Source: Pantoea sp. Mb-10 (GTDB taxonomy: Bacteria > Pseudomonadota > Gammaproteobacteria > Enterobacterales > Enterobacteriaceae). From it: a DNA stretch of 64,000 nucleotides. The notes below the pieces were generated by a model. The model saw nothing but the letters and a program-made list of their open reading frames with translations. It ran no database searches and was not told where the DNA came from. Within the stretch, counting starts at the first letter, position 1; each line of letters starts with the position of its first letter. Below are positions 1-8,569 of the stretch, in pieces. Made by a program: the position numbers and the translations under genes. Location: contig NZ_JAJSDX010000001.1 in NCBI RefSeq assembly GCF_021272205.1, positions 434,001-498,000 on the forward strand, in the 5' to 3' direction.

Positions 1-2
1 AC

Positions 3-452
3 GGTCCGGGCCAGCAGGTGATGTATGTGCTGCTTGATGTGAAGCGCCGTAAGCTCGGCGTACGGGAACTGGTTACCGCTTTAGAAGAAACGGTGATCGC
101 CACGCTGGCTGATTACGCTATCGAGGCGCGTGCACGTGCTGACGCGCCGGGCGTGTATGTCGGCGATGCAAAAATCTGCTCGCTGGGGCTGCGCATCCGT
201 AAAGGCTGCTCTTTTCACGGGCTTGCATTGAATATTGCCATGGACCTTGCGCCCTTCTTGCGCATCAATCCCTGCGGCTACGCGGGCATGCAAATGACGC
301 AGCTGAGCCATTTCCAACCCGGCATTACCCTTGCCGATGTACAGCCGCGACTGGCGGGACATTTCGCCAGGCTGACACATTTTACTGATACCCAATGGCT
401 AGAAGACCGCACGCTCAACCTTGACCGTCTGTGCGCATTTACAAAATTGTAA
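3..452 (+). CDS. lipB: LipB, octanoyl-[ACP]:protein octanoyltransferase (5' truncated by window edge)
   Basis: Only the last 149 residues are present; the reading frame is open to the left edge. LipB moves octanoate from acyl carrier protein to the lipoyl domains of E2 and GcvH proteins in the cytoplasm, the first step of de novo lipoate assembly. The fragment shows the family segments [37 protein letters not shown] (the conserved catalytic lysine) and NPCGYAGM (the acyl-carrying cysteine). lipA follows 142 bases downstream on the same strand; the LysR gene ybeF that separates them in E. coli is missing. Identification is by recognition of the conserved protein. Confidence 0.96.
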   Translation, partial: GPGQQVMYVLLDVKRRKLGVRELVTALEETVIATLADYAIEARARADAPGVYVGDAKICSLGLRIRKGCSFHGLALNIAMDLAPFLRINPCGYAGMQMTQLSHFQPGITLADVQPRLAGHFARLTHFTDTQWLEDRTLNLDRLCAFTKL

Positions 453-594
453 CTTTTGCCGCTGCTTATCGGCTGATTAAGCGCGGGGGAAATGGTATGA
501 TTTTGGCAAATTTTTCAAAAAAAGTTGAAAGCCTGGTTCTCAGTTTGAGTGAGGAAGCTTTCAAATCGCAATCCCGACCGGAACCTGCAGATTT

Positions 595-1560
595 ATGAGT
601 AAACCAATTCAGATGGAACGTGGCGTCAAGTATCGTGATGCCGACAAAATGGCGTTGATCCCGGTGAAAACCGTGGTCACTGAGCGTCAGGAGATTCTGC
701 GTAAACCGGAGTGGATGAAAATCAAACTGCCCGCAGACTCCAGCCGAATCCAGGGCATCAAAGCCGCGATGCGTAAAAATGGCCTTCACTCTGTCTGCGA
801 AGAGGCGTCCTGCCCTAACCTTGCAGAATGTTTTAACCACGGCACCGCAACCTTCATGATCCTCGGCGCCATTTGCACCCGTCGCTGTCCGTTCTGCGAC
901 GTCGCACATGGCCGCCCTGTGGCACCAGACGCTAACGAACCGCTGAAACTGGCGCAAACTATCGCTGACATGGCGCTGCGCTACGTAGTGATCACCTCTG
1001 TAGACCGTGACGACCTGCGTGACGGCGGTGCCCAGCATTTTGCCGATTGCATTACCGCCATCCGTGAGAAAAGCCCTGCTATCAAAATCGAGACGCTGGT
1101 GCCCGATTTCCGCGGCCGTATGGATCGCGCGTTGGATATCCTTACCGCCACGCCGCCTGATGTGTTTAACCATAATCTTGAGAATGTGCCGCGCGTATAT
1201 CGTCAGGTCCGCCCCGGAGCCAACTATGAGTGGTCGCTTAAGCTGCTTGAGCGCTTTAAAGAAGCGCATCCTGATATCCCGACAAAATCAGGATTGATGG
1301 TGGGCTTGGGCGAAACCAATGCAGAAATCATCGAGGTGATGCGTGATTTGCGCCGCCACGGCGTCACCATGCTGACGCTGGGCCAATATCTGCAGCCGAG
1401 CCGCCATCATTTACCGGTTCAGCGCTATGTTAGCCCAGCCGAATTTGATGAAATGAAGGAAGAAGCAATGGCTATGGGCTTTACCCATGCGGCGTGCGGT
1501 CCTTTCGTGCGTTCTTCTTATCACGCCGACATGCAGGCCAAAGGTCTGGAAGTCAAATAA
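595..1560 (+). CDS. lipA: LipA, lipoyl synthase (radical SAM)
   Basis: LipA inserts two sulfurs into protein-bound octanoyl groups to finish the lipoyl cofactor. It is 321 residues, the length of the E. coli protein. It carries the auxiliary-cluster cysteines C68, C73 and C79 (CX4CX5C), the radical-SAM motif C94-X3-C98-X2-C101, and the C-terminal RSSY segment whose serine ligates the auxiliary 4Fe-4S cluster. The ATG start matches the family N-terminus [10 protein letters not shown]. It works directly after LipB, encoded upstream, and a strong hairpin terminator lies about 45 bases after the stop. Confidence 0.98.
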   Translation: MSKPIQMERGVKYRDADKMALIPVKTVVTERQEILRKPEWMKIKLPADSSRIQGIKAAMRKNGLHSVCEEASCPNLAECFNHGTATFMILGAICTRRCPFCDVAHGRPVAPDANEPLKLAQTIADMALRYVVITSVDRDDLRDGGAQHFADCITAIREKSPAIKIETLVPDFRGRMDRALDILTATPPDVFNHNLENVPRVYRQVRPGANYEWSLKLLERFKEAHPDIPTKSGLMVGLGETNAEIIEVMRDLRRHGVTMLTLGQYLQPSRHHLPVQRYVSPAEFDEMKEEAMAMGFTHAACGPFVRSSYHADMQAKGLEVK

Positions 1561-1603
1561 GCGGCGCAGTGAGCAGCCGTTGACGGCCGCTGGCGTGAAA
1601 CAA

Positions 1604-1635
1604 AAAACCAGACCCATCGCGGTCTGGTTTTTTTT
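1604..1635. terminator. Bidirectional rho-independent terminator between lipA and tatE
   Basis: ACCAGACC and GGTCTGGT pair around a short loop. A T-run follows on the plus strand and an A-run precedes it (a T-run on the minus strand), so it can end both lipA and the convergent tatE. Confidence 0.85.
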
Positions 1636-1675
1636 CGCAACAAAGCCTTACACTTTGTGCCACAGGTGGCAGCGC

Positions 1676-1879
1676 TTACTCTTTATGCGTAACGCGCTCA
1701 GCGGTAGCGTCATCCGCTGTGGTCTTGGCTGCGCTGGATTCGTCATCTTTCATGGCTTTTTTGAAGCCCTTGATTGCGGAACCCAGATCGCCACCCAGTG
1801 AACGTAACTTGTTGGTGCCAAAAAGCAGTACGATCAGCGCACCGATAATCAGCAATTTGGCAATACTGATACCTTCCAT
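1676..1879 (-). CDS. tatE: TatE, twin-arginine translocase subunit (TatA paralogue)
   Basis: Small inner-membrane component of the Tat pathway, which exports folded proteins. The 67 residues match E. coli TatE in length and pattern: an N-terminal transmembrane helix (about residues 6-20), the FGTNKLR hinge, and the amphipathic helix [15 protein letters not shown], ending in a polar tail with a terminal HKE. In E. coli tatE also stands alone beside lipA, away from tatABC, and the same isolated position is seen here. An AAAGGTAAAT ribosome-binding stretch precedes the ATG. Confidence 0.96.
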   Translation of the reverse strand: MEGISIAKLLIIGALIVLLFGTNKLRSLGGDLGSAIKGFKKAMKDDESSAAKTTADDATAERVTHKE

Positions 1880-1998
1880 AATTTACCTTTCAACCTTCGC
1901 GAAAAATGAACACTGTTATTAACGCGCAGTTTATCACCACACTCAACTGGAATCTGTAACAGAGTGAGATTATCGCGCTAAACGGTCACGATAGCGCA

Positions 1999-2805
1999 CT
2001 AATGAGGCAACGCTTTACACGCTAACGTCGGCTTGGTGAATCGACCATTTTTTAGCACCGGTAACACGCTGCGCGCATAGGCGATGCGCTGCGGATCCAG
2101 CACAGCAGTGACCAGCGCAGGCGATTCAGCCGCTCGCGCAATGGCCACGCCGAGCGGATCAATGACCATGCTGTTACCGATATTACGTGGCCCGCACTCC
2201 CCTACCGCCACCATATAGCAGGTGTTTTCCAGCGCGCGGGCGCTGCAGAGCAATGCCCAATGCTGCTCTTTCAGCGGCCCTTTAAGCCACGCAGACGGCA
2301 GCACCAGCACATCTGCCCCGTCGAGCGCCAGCCGCCGCGCAAGCTCGGGAAAACGCACGTCATAGCAGGTCATCAGGCCCACGTTCATTCCGGCGACCTC
2401 AATCAGCGCAGGAATATGCTGACCGGCACTCACACGCTGAGACTCCTGCATGGCAAAGGCATCATACAGGTGCAGTTTGTCGTATGCGGCGATGATGGCG
2501 CCATCGCGCACGGCAACCAGCACATTACGCACCTTGTGATCCGTATCGGGAACATGCACGCTCATGATGCTGGTGAGCGCGTGACCGCGACTGGCAGCCA
2601 GCAACTGCGACATAAACGGGCCGTCAAGCGGTTGTGCAGCGCGCAGTATCCAGTCGGGATCGGCATTGTCGCGCGCCAGCACCGCTTCAGGCAGCACCAG
2701 CATATCGGCCGCCTCCGCGCGCGCATCCTGCATTAGCTGCACGCACAGGTCTGCGTTCTCCTGCCATTCACGACGCACGGCAAACTGCCCCATCGCCACT
2801 TTCAT
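1999..2805 (-). CDS. Nitrilase-superfamily amidase, YbeM/Nit1-like (probable deaminated-glutathione amidase)
   Basis: A 268-residue carbon-nitrogen hydrolase. The catalytic triad is visible as E40 (VLPEA), K110 (YDKLHLYD) and C147 (TCYDVRFPELAR). The position next to tatE and the sequence correspond to E. coli ybeM; the family member Nit1 hydrolyses deaminated glutathione, a metabolite-repair role. The gene here is intact, whereas I recall the K-12 copy being annotated as disrupted. The substrate is inferred from the family. The gene stands alone, 35 bases from the acetyltransferase upstream on the same strand. Confidence 0.88.
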   Translation of the reverse strand: MKVAMGQFAVRREWQENADLCVQLMQDARAEAADMLVLPEAVLARDNADPDWILRAAQPLDGPFMSQLLAASRGHALTSIMSVHVPDTDHKVRNVLVAVRDGAIIAAYDKLHLYDAFAMQESQRVSAGQHIPALIEVAGMNVGLMTCYDVRFPELARRLALDGADVLVLPSAWLKGPLKEQHWALLCSARALENTCYMVAVGECGPRNIGNSMVIDPLGVAIARAAESPALVTAVLDPQRIAYARSVLPVLKNGRFTKPTLACKALPH

Positions 2806-2840
2806 TTCCCGCTCCTTTTCTGTGTAACGTCACCGCGTGG

Positions 2841-3266
2841 CTAGCTTAACGCCTTGATGTGGTAGCAAGGCGATTCAGTGTAGCCTTCCCGCAGATAAAA
2901 CTGATTCGCTTTAAGGCGCCTGACGTGGCAGTGCACTTCCATCCGATCGCATCCACGCGTTCGCGCGAGCTGCTCAGCATGATTAAGCAGCTGCTGGCCG
3001 CACCCTTTGCTGCGTTCGCCTTCCGCAATACAGAAATAGCTGATGCGAGCAAAATCCCCGGCCAGCGCCAGCTGAGGAATGTAGTGCAGCGAGAGAAAGC
3101 CGAGCACGTGTTGCCCCTGCTCGGCCACCAGCAAAACAGCGTCGGGATGCGTGCAAAGCTGAGTGAGGCGTGACGCAATAAACGCGTCGGTCCCGCTGTA
3201 GCCGAGTTCGGTCAGCAGTGCGCTGAGGGCAAAGCCGTCGCTGGGCTGCGCCTGACGAATATTCAT
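2841..3266 (-). CDS. GNAT-family N-acetyltransferase, substrate unknown
   Basis: A 141-residue single-domain acetyltransferase. The start is placed at ATG 3266 because GGAGGAAG lies immediately in front of it; a longer frame reaching 3311 has no such site. Visible GNAT features are the N-terminal beta strand MNIRQAQPSD, the central strand LLVAEQGQHVLGFLSLHYI, the acetyl-CoA loop EGERSKGCGQQLL (a variant of the R/Q-x-x-G-x-G/A loop), and the C-terminal NQFYLREGYTES typical of the family's N-x-x-x-Y-x-x-x-G-F/Y motif. No substrate can be read from the sequence. It may be cotranscribed with the downstream nitrilase gene. Confidence 0.8.
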   Translation of the reverse strand: MNIRQAQPSDGFALSALLTELGYSGTDAFIASRLTQLCTHPDAVLLVAEQGQHVLGFLSLHYIPQLALAGDFARISYFCIAEGERSKGCGQQLLNHAEQLARTRGCDRMEVHCHVRRLKANQFYLREGYTESPCYHIKALS

Positions 3267-3459
3267 TCTTCCTCCTGGTCCCGCCGCGTTGGCATCGTCG
3301 CAGGTCATCACGACGATGAAATTGTTATATGAATGTTACATCAATCTTATGTAGGCAGTGCAGCACAATGTGCGTCGTCATGTGCCTGTCACATGAGCTT
3401 AAGGTGGGCTTAATCTGAATCCGGCATGCTGGAGAAAATCCACTTTCGAGGCAGATAAT

Positions 3460-3558
3460 GTGAAAAATTTCTTACCACGCTCAATGGATGAACTGCTGGC
3501 GACGGGCATCGCGATGATTGCGTTGATTGGCGGTGCGGTGATGTGGTGGCAGCAGTAG
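3460..3558 (+). CDS. Possible 32-residue membrane miniprotein (GTG start)
   Basis: An open frame from GTG 3460 to TAG 3556-3558 encodes 32 residues. After a polar start (KNFLPRSMDELL) comes a hydrophobic helix, about residues 15-30, ending MWWQQ. GAGG lies about eight bases before the GTG, and a rho-independent terminator follows directly after the stop. That gives the layout of a short independent transcription unit between the acetyltransferase and cspE. I do not recognise it, and with so short an ORF chance cannot be excluded. Confidence 0.5.
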   Translation: MKNFLPRSMDELLATGIAMIALIGGAVMWWQQ

Positions 3559-3565
3559 GAGAGAC

Positions 3566-3596
3566 AAAAAAAAACCCGCCTCTAGGCGGGTTTTTA
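3566..3596. terminator. Bidirectional terminator between miniprotein ORF and cspE
   Basis: Stem ACCCGCCT/AGGCGGGT with a TTTTT run on the plus strand and a nine-base T-run on the minus strand. It serves cspE on the minus strand and the short ORF on the plus strand. Confidence 0.9.
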
Positions 3597-3613
3597 GAAT
3601 TCTGACTGTTAAC

Positions 3614-3823
3614 TTACAGAGCGGTAACGTTAGCAGCAGATGGGCCTTTAGCGCCGTCGGTGATTTCAAACTCTACACGCTGACCTTCAGCCAGAGTTTT
3701 GAAGCCGTTGCTCTGGATAGCAGAGAAGTGTACGAATACATCTTTGCTGCCATCTTCTGGAGTAATGAAACCGAATCCTTTGGACTCATTAAACCACTTA
3801 ACGTTACCTTTGATCTTGGACAT
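3614..3823 (-). CDS. cspE: CspE, cold-shock family RNA chaperone
   Basis: A 69-residue single cold-shock domain, differing from E. coli CspE at only a few positions. It binds single-stranded nucleic acid, melts RNA structure and acts as a transcription antiterminator. RNP1 (KGFGFI) and RNP2 (VFVHFSAI) are intact. It ends in the family terminus [10 protein letters not shown]. The 150-base gap upstream is large enough for the structured leader usual in csp genes. The gene lies between the terminator shared with a tiny ORF and pagP, on the same strand as pagP, as in E. coli. Confidence 0.97.
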   Translation of the reverse strand: MSKIKGNVKWFNESKGFGFITPEDGSKDVFVHFSAIQSNGFKTLAEGQRVEFEITDGAKGPSAANVTAL

Positions 3824-3975
3824 CTATATTACCTTTACATGAAAAATGGACACTAAACTGTGTCGAGGTCTAGTACAGCAATTGCAGTGGCATTTGTCCA
3901 GTGCGAATTGATGAAAAAGTGATAATTGTCGTTTTTTTTGCACCGCTTCACACTTTCCCCTCTTGGGCTAACGGG

Positions 3976-4548
3976 CTAAAACTGGAACCTTAGCCAGGCA
4001 AAGTAGACGTTGCCGTTATTGTATGTCCCCGGAATATAAGTCATTTGGAACGTCGCGGGACCATACCCAATGGACGCGAGGGGCAATACAAGTGGTACAG
4101 GGATATATTTCCAGTTGTCGCGCGCGGTGACGCCAGCGGTGTAGCCCGCGCCGATATGGAAGTTTTGATCGGTCAGCGGCCGCCAGGTCGCTTCCCAGCC
4201 ATAACCGGCTATCGGTTCCCATTTGTTGAAGGAGTCTTTAAACGCCATGGCATACAAACCCTGCCAGTTCCCTTTCTCATCCCAGCGCGATATGCCTGCC
4301 CCGGCGCCCCATGGCCGCTCGTTATAGCGCTGGATATGTTCGTCGTCATACGTCCAGCGGTTATGCCAGGTTATGGCAGGCAGGTACAAATCGTGGCTTT
4401 GTGGCTGTGACCACGTTTCAGAAACCCCTTCACTGAAGGTGTTCCATCCAGATTTTATCCATTGACCAGTGGTTTGTGCTGATGCGGGCGATAGCAGCAA
4501 CTGCGCTGTGGTGAACAAAGAAAGTCGTGTTAAAACGCGGCGATTCAC
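3976..4548 (-). CDS. pagP: PagP, lipid A palmitoyltransferase
   Basis: Outer-membrane eight-stranded beta-barrel enzyme that transfers palmitate from phospholipid to lipid A, giving resistance to cationic peptides. The 190-residue precursor has a signal peptide ending about ASAQ (residue 25). The catalytic residues are present as H62, D105 and S106 (WHNRW and FKDSFNKW); the 43-residue spacing equals that of H33-D76 in the mature E. coli enzyme. The C-terminus ends in aromatic FQF, the outer-membrane insertion signal. Family regulation is by PhoPQ; no PhoP box was assigned with confidence here. Confidence 0.96.
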   Translation of the reverse strand: MNRRVLTRLSLFTTAQLLLSPASAQTTGQWIKSGWNTFSEGVSETWSQPQSHDLYLPAITWHNRWTYDDEHIQRYNERPWGAGAGISRWDEKGNWQGLYAMAFKDSFNKWEPIAGYGWEATWRPLTDQNFHIGAGYTAGVTARDNWKYIPVPLVLPLASIGYGPATFQMTYIPGTYNNGNVYFAWLRFQF

Positions 4549-4930
4549 GTCGTGATCCTGAATTTAATGATGAATAAACGCTGTTTCAAAGAACAGCACT
4601 CCCCAGTAGAGCATTTTTATTTTTTCCAGAAGCGTAGCCGGAAAAATGCCAATAATCGCCAGGGAAAGTCTGTTTTGTTAACAAAGAAGGCGCGTAGTTT
4701 AGCGCATGCCATGAGCATGAATCGCAACAAACATTAAACGGCTGGTCATGTTAAAAATTGGTCCCAAAGTGCACTGGCAGAAATGCCGTGGATGGAGTGA
4801 TTGGGCGCTGATTCAAGCAGTTACCACAAAATGATTTACACCCTAAATTAATTAGGATGATTTATCGTTTGAAGTTAGTTCGCGGATAAGATAAATCTCA
4901 CATTCCAGGACGGATGATGAGGCAGATAAA
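4549..4930. other. Intergenic region upstream of pagP
   Basis: About 380 A/T-rich bases between the divergent pagP and the zinc-ribbon gene. It should hold the promoters of both. One 61-codon open frame (4552-4737) has neither a ribosome-binding site nor a protein-like composition and was not accepted. No hairpin terminator or RNA gene was recognised. Confidence 0.5.
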
Positions 4931-5113
4931 ATGGCATTGCGTTGCAGCTGCTGCGGCGGCAATAAATTTTTTTTCACCCAACCCAGCAGGGAAAATTCTC
5001 ACAAACCCTATCATCATGGCGCCTGCTGTGCGGCGTGCGGCAAACGATTCAACCTGGATGATTTCGTGCCCGTTTTGCCTTCTGCCCGCACACGCCCTCC
5101 GTTGGCACAATGA
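4931..5113 (+). CDS. Small zinc-ribbon-like protein, function unknown
   Basis: A 60-residue ORF with two cysteine clusters: C5-x-C7-C8-G at the start and C32-C33-x-x-C36-G-K after a histidine-containing linker (H24, H28, H29). This is the arrangement of a structural zinc ribbon. The second cluster runs into KRFNLDDF, as in small zinc-finger proteins of enterobacteria that I can place only generally. The overlapping frame starting at 4914 is alanine-rich noise. The stop is followed within a few bases by the hairpin that terminates the opposing yohP-like gene. No function is claimed. Confidence 0.65.
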   Translation: MALRCSCCGGNKFFFTQPSRENSHKPYHHGACCAACGKRFNLDDFVPVLPSARTRPPLAQ

Positions 5114-5116
5114 CAA

Positions 5117-5140
5117 AACAGGCAGCCTGAGCTGCCTGTG
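5117..5140 (-). terminator. Terminator of the yohP-like gene
   Basis: CAGGCAGC and GCTGCCTG pair around a four-base loop, followed by TTTTG on the minus strand, directly after the yohP-like stop codon. Confidence 0.75.
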
Positions 5141-5143
5141 ATA

Positions 5144-5227
5144 TTAGAAAATAAGCTTAAATACGCCAGTAATTGTCAGTAATCCCACAATAAAGATAAT
5201 GGCGATAATCCACAGTATTATTTTCAT
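5144..5227 (-). CDS. YohP-like 27-residue inner-membrane miniprotein
   Basis: A 27-codon frame beginning MKIILW and ending TGVFKLIF. It matches E. coli YohP in length, in the MKIILW start and in the GLL..TGVFK.IF end, differing mainly by conservative swaps in the hydrophobic core. It has a good site (AAAGGAGCG) before the ATG and a terminator just after the stop. YohP is a single-span inner-membrane protein of unknown function, studied as a post-translational SRP/YidC-type insertion substrate. Gene-finding programs commonly miss it because of its size. Confidence 0.88.
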   Translation of the reverse strand: MKIILWIIAIIFIVGLLTITGVFKLIF

Positions 5228-5468
5228 CGTTCGCTCCTTTCCGCTGATTAATGTTCCTCTCGCCATGAGTATAGATGAAGATAATTTTTTTACTTTATCG
5301 GTACGCTATCGTGGTCGCGCGCATGCATTAGCATTTTTTCTGCGATAAAGGTCTCAGCCCCAGCGTTTTGCCGCGTTGCGGTCGCGCATCAGACGCCCCA
5401 ATTGGCTAAAATTAAAGCGCCTATCGCGGCCTCAATTGTTATTCATACCGATGTAACAAGGGGATCTT

Positions 5469-5714
5469 ATGAGCACAATCAATACCAGCATGGGACGTTA
5501 TAGCCTAAAGGCAAAGGACTCTGGCAGCCGAATTCAGGGAAGTATTGCCATCAATGATGAAGGCGGTACGCAGCTCACGCTGCAGGAGTTTGAAGAGCAC
5601 TACCTTGACGACGTGGTGAATAACGTCATTTATCCTGTCACGGGTGGTAATCGCGATATTACCCGCGCCTTGCGTGAGCAGATGATAAAAGCAGGGTTTG
5701 AACAGCCCCACTGA
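5469..5714 (+). CDS. Hypothetical 81-residue acidic protein
   Basis: The start has an AAGGGGATCTT site just before the ATG. The protein is soluble and acidic, with no signal peptide or membrane segment; its middle (GGTQLTLQEFEEHYLDDVVNNVIYP) looks helical and its C-terminus is RDITRALREQMIKAGFEQPH. I do not recognise the family. It stands alone, with more than 200 bases of non-coding sequence upstream and a hairpin (5721-5743) right after the stop, so it is probably its own transcription unit, convergent with gntT. Confidence 0.65.
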   Translation: MSTINTSMGRYSLKAKDSGSRIQGSIAINDEGGTQLTLQEFEEHYLDDVVNNVIYPVTGGNRDITRALREQMIKAGFEQPH

Positions 5715-5719
5715 GTTTT

Positions 5720-5793
5720 ATTGGGCCACCGCTTGTGGCCCAATTATGCGCGATACCCTGCGCTGAGAAGGCGTTTGCCTTTCTCAGCGCAGA
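5720..5793. terminator. Two hairpins between the 81-residue gene and gntT
   Basis: TTGGGCCAC/GTGGCCCAA at 5721-5743 and GCGCTGAGAA/TTCTCAGCGC at about 5761-5792. Neither is followed by a clear T-run, so they are probably convergent transcript ends or 3' stabilisers. Confidence 0.55.
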
Positions 5794-5796
5794 ACC

Positions 5797-7113
5797 TTAC
5801 ACCACGCTAGCCAATAACAGACAACCCACCAGCCCACAAACAGAAATGATGGTTTCCAGCGCCGACCATGAGCGGAGGGTCTCGCCGATGGTCAGATTGA
5901 AGTACTCCTTGAATAGCCAGAAGCCAGGATCGTTAACGTGCGAGAAGATGACGCTCCCCGATCCCACGGCAATGACCATCAATTCCGGACTCGCCCCGCT
6001 GCTGACGATTAACGGTGCCACAATGCCACCGGCAGTAATGGCCGCGACGGTAGCCGATCCCAGCGCAATACGTAACACCGCGGCAATCGACCACGCCATC
6101 AGGATCGGGGAGACGTGAGTGTCATGCATTAGGCTGGCGATATATTTGTCAACCCCGCTGTCCACCAGCACCTGCTTGAACGCCCCACCGCCGCCAATGA
6201 TCAGTAGCATCATGGCAATGATTTTGATGGAGTCGGTAATCGTACCCATAACCTCATCCATGCTGCGTCCGCGGTTCAAACCAAAGGTAAAAATTGCGAT
6301 GAGTACGGCAATCAGCGTTGCCATAATCGGATCGCCAAAAAACTCCGCATAAGGCAGCAGCACGTGGCCTTTCGGCAACACCATTTCAGCAACGGCACGT
6401 AGGGCCATCAATATCACCGGCACCAACGCCGTCCACACGCTCACGCCAAAGCCGGGCATCTCCGCCTCGGTAAAGGTTTTCGGATTCCATAATCCTTCGG
6501 GAATCGGTTTATCAATGCCTTTCAGAAAACGCGCGTACACCGGGCCGGCCAGAATCACCGTGGGAATACCCAACAGCGTGCCGTAGAGCAGCGTTTTTCC
6601 CATGTCCGCGTTAAACAGCGTGGCAATTGCCGTAGGGCCGGGATGAGGCGGCAAAAATCCGTGTGTTACTGAGAGCGCGGCTGCCATGGGAACGCCCACG
6701 TAGAGCAGGGGCACGCGCGCCGATGCGGCAATACTGAACACCAGCGGCAGCATCAGCACAAATCCCACCTCATAGAACAGCGCAAAGCCAACGGTAAACC
6801 CCGTCAGCACCAGCGCCCACTGAATATGCTTCTGACCAAATTTTGCAATCAACGTTGTGGCGATGCGCTGTGCACCGCCGCAATCCGCCAGCAATTTACC
6901 CAACATGGCACCGAAGCCCATGATCAAGGCCAGGCTGCCCAACGTACCGCCTACTCCGGTTTTGATGGACGCAATCACTTTGTTGACCGGCATGCCCTGC
7001 ATCATGCCGACCGCCAGCGCCACCAGAATCAACGCAATAAATCCGTTCAGTTTGAACCGAATCATCAGCAGCAGCAGTAGCGCTACACCGATGGCCACAT
7101 AAAGTAATGGCAT
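5797..7113 (-). CDS. gntT: GntT, high-affinity gluconate:H+ symporter
   Basis: A 438-residue polytopic inner-membrane permease of the GntP family, almost colinear with E. coli GntT (same length and long identical stretches such as LSVTHGFLPPHPGPTAIAT and GSGSVIFSHVNDPGFWLFKEY). It imports gluconate for phosphorylation and the Entner-Doudoroff or pentose phosphate pathway. No gntK or gntR is adjacent. Two overlapping GntR-type operators lie 107-136 bases upstream of the start, so induction by gluconate through LacI-family GntR is expected. Confidence 0.95.
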   Translation of the reverse strand: MPLLYVAIGVALLLLLMIRFKLNGFIALILVALAVGMMQGMPVNKVIASIKTGVGGTLGSLALIMGFGAMLGKLLADCGGAQRIATTLIAKFGQKHIQWALVLTGFTVGFALFYEVGFVLMLPLVFSIAASARVPLLYVGVPMAAALSVTHGFLPPHPGPTAIATLFNADMGKTLLYGTLLGIPTVILAGPVYARFLKGIDKPIPEGLWNPKTFTEAEMPGFGVSVWTALVPVILMALRAVAEMVLPKGHVLLPYAEFFGDPIMATLIAVLIAIFTFGLNRGRSMDEVMGTITDSIKIIAMMLLIIGGGGAFKQVLVDSGVDKYIASLMHDTHVSPILMAWSIAAVLRIALGSATVAAITAGGIVAPLIVSSGASPELMVIAVGSGSVIFSHVNDPGFWLFKEYFNLTIGETLRSWSALETIISVCGLVGCLLLASVV

Positions 7114-7219
7114 GATTACTCTCCACTTATGCGCACGACGAAAGTCGGCTGCGGGTATTAGGGGTGTCCCAGAGGGTTTGATGCGCGTTTATCCACCGTC
7201 GCAAAGACGTTGCCGCGCA

Positions 7220-7249
7220 ATGTTACGGGTATCATGTTAAGGGTAACAT
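7220..7249. promoter_or_regulatory. Tandem overlapping GntR-type operators upstream of gntT
   Basis: Two 16-base palindromes of the ATGTTA-N4-TAACAT type: ATGTTACGGGTATCAT (7220-7235, one mismatch) and ATGTTAAGGGTAACAT (7234-7249, perfect). They share the AT at 7234-7235. This is the operator pattern known for E. coli gntT and gntKU. Confidence 0.85.
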
Positions 7250-7398
7250 CGCGCAACGTGCACGGTTCGCGCCGGGGGAATTTCCGTTTTGCGAAGATGA
7301 TCAACTTTTCTTCCTAACGTGCACACCATGTTTGCCATCTGACACGTCTGGTTTTTCGCTACACTGGCGGCTTTGTCATTTCGCAGAAGGAAACGCCG

Positions 7399-8541
7399 GT
7401 GAGTGAAAATGCCCTCGCGCTGTATAGCAATCAGCAAACTGTATTTGGACGCGGCAGCATTGAGCGTCTGACGCCAATGCTCGCTGAACGCCCACAGCCG
7501 ACGCTGCTGTTTTGCGCGCGCTCATTTTTAAACGGTCCCACGTGGGCGCGGCTCGAAAACGCACTGCGCGAACAGATCCTCGGCTACGAAATCGTCAGCC
7601 ATGAAGCGTCACCCGATGAAATCGATGCATGGGTGCAGCGCTGGCGCGGCCAGGTTGACCGCGTGGTGGCCATCGGCGGCGGCAGCGTACTGGACGCGGC
7701 AAAGGCCTTTGCCGCCATGGTGCGGCATCCGCTCAACACCGCACGCTATCTGGAGAAGGTGGGCGATACCGCCGTTGACGCCGTCACGCTCCCGCTGATT
7801 GCCATTCCCACCACCGCAGGCACCGGCAGTGAAGCCACCCAAAACGCCGTCCTTACCGACCCGCACCATATCAAGGTGAAAGCGTCGCTGCGCCACCCCG
7901 CGTTTGTGCCGCAGATCGCCCTGCTCGATCCCGATTTGCTGAAAGGTGCGCCTGACCGCGTATTGGCCACCTGTGCCATTGACGCCTTCACCCACCTTTT
8001 TGAAGCCTACCTCTCACGCCAAGGTAATCTGTTCAGTCAACAAACCGCCCTGAACGGCCTGCGGCTGTTTTGCAAAGCGTGGCCCCATCTCAACCATCCC
8101 GGCGCCTTGGGTGATGAGGCGCGCGAGGCGATGATGATGGCGTCGTGGTTGGGCGGCGTGTGCTTAAGTAGCGCCGGATTAGGGGTTATTCACGGTATCG
8201 CGGGGGAGTTAGGGGCGATCAAAGCCTTTCACCACGGTGAAGTGTGCGGCCGCTTGCTGTTCCCGTTTCTCGACGTGCTGGCGCGCACCACGCATCCTGC
8301 ACAGCAGCGTCTGATGGCTGAATTGGGGCAACAGCTCTTACCTGATGAGGTCGCACCCGCGCTGGCGCTGAAAGCCTGGCTACAGCAGCACGCTATCGTG
8401 CCGTTCTGGCGCGAGGGCCCGTCATTGAGCCCTGCAGAAGTGGAATGGATTGTGGCGCGCGCCAATAGCAAAAATGGCTGGGTTCACTATGATACGGCAA
8501 CCATGACGGACATGATCGCCGCCGCCTGGCGCATTGCTTGA
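7399..8541 (+). CDS. Iron-containing alcohol dehydrogenase family protein
   Basis: A 380-residue group III (Fe-type) NAD(P)-dependent dehydrogenase. The N-terminal half holds the nucleotide-binding motif AIGGGSVLDAAKA (about 91-103) and AIPTTAGTGSEAT (135-147). The C-terminal half supplies likely metal ligands D195, H199 (TCAIDAFTH), H265 (GVIHGIAGEL) and H278/H279. Translation starts at GTG 7399 after GAAGGAAA. The substrate is unknown; relatives act on butanol, 1,2-propanediol, lactaldehyde and other short alcohols or aldehydes. It is divergent from gntT and convergent with supH. Confidence 0.88.
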   Translation: MSENALALYSNQQTVFGRGSIERLTPMLAERPQPTLLFCARSFLNGPTWARLENALREQILGYEIVSHEASPDEIDAWVQRWRGQVDRVVAIGGGSVLDAAKAFAAMVRHPLNTARYLEKVGDTAVDAVTLPLIAIPTTAGTGSEATQNAVLTDPHHIKVKASLRHPAFVPQIALLDPDLLKGAPDRVLATCAIDAFTHLFEAYLSRQGNLFSQQTALNGLRLFCKAWPHLNHPGALGDEAREAMMMASWLGGVCLSSAGLGVIHGIAGELGAIKAFHHGEVCGRLLFPFLDVLARTTHPAQQRLMAELGQQLLPDEVAPALALKAWLQQHAIVPFWREGPSLSPAEVEWIVARANSKNGWVHYDTATMTDMIAAAWRIA

Positions 8542-8569
8542 GTCTCAGGTCAGCCCCTACGTTTGCCTG

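Noticed and set aside
466-1269. 267-codon open frame antisense to lipA
   Set aside because: It is a shadow of the strongly conserved lipA gene; composition is Arg/His-rich and no ribosome-binding site or family is seen.
4549-4930. Possible PhoP box upstream of pagP (GTTTA-like repeats)
   Set aside because: Only one convincing half-site was found by eye, so spacing could not be supported.
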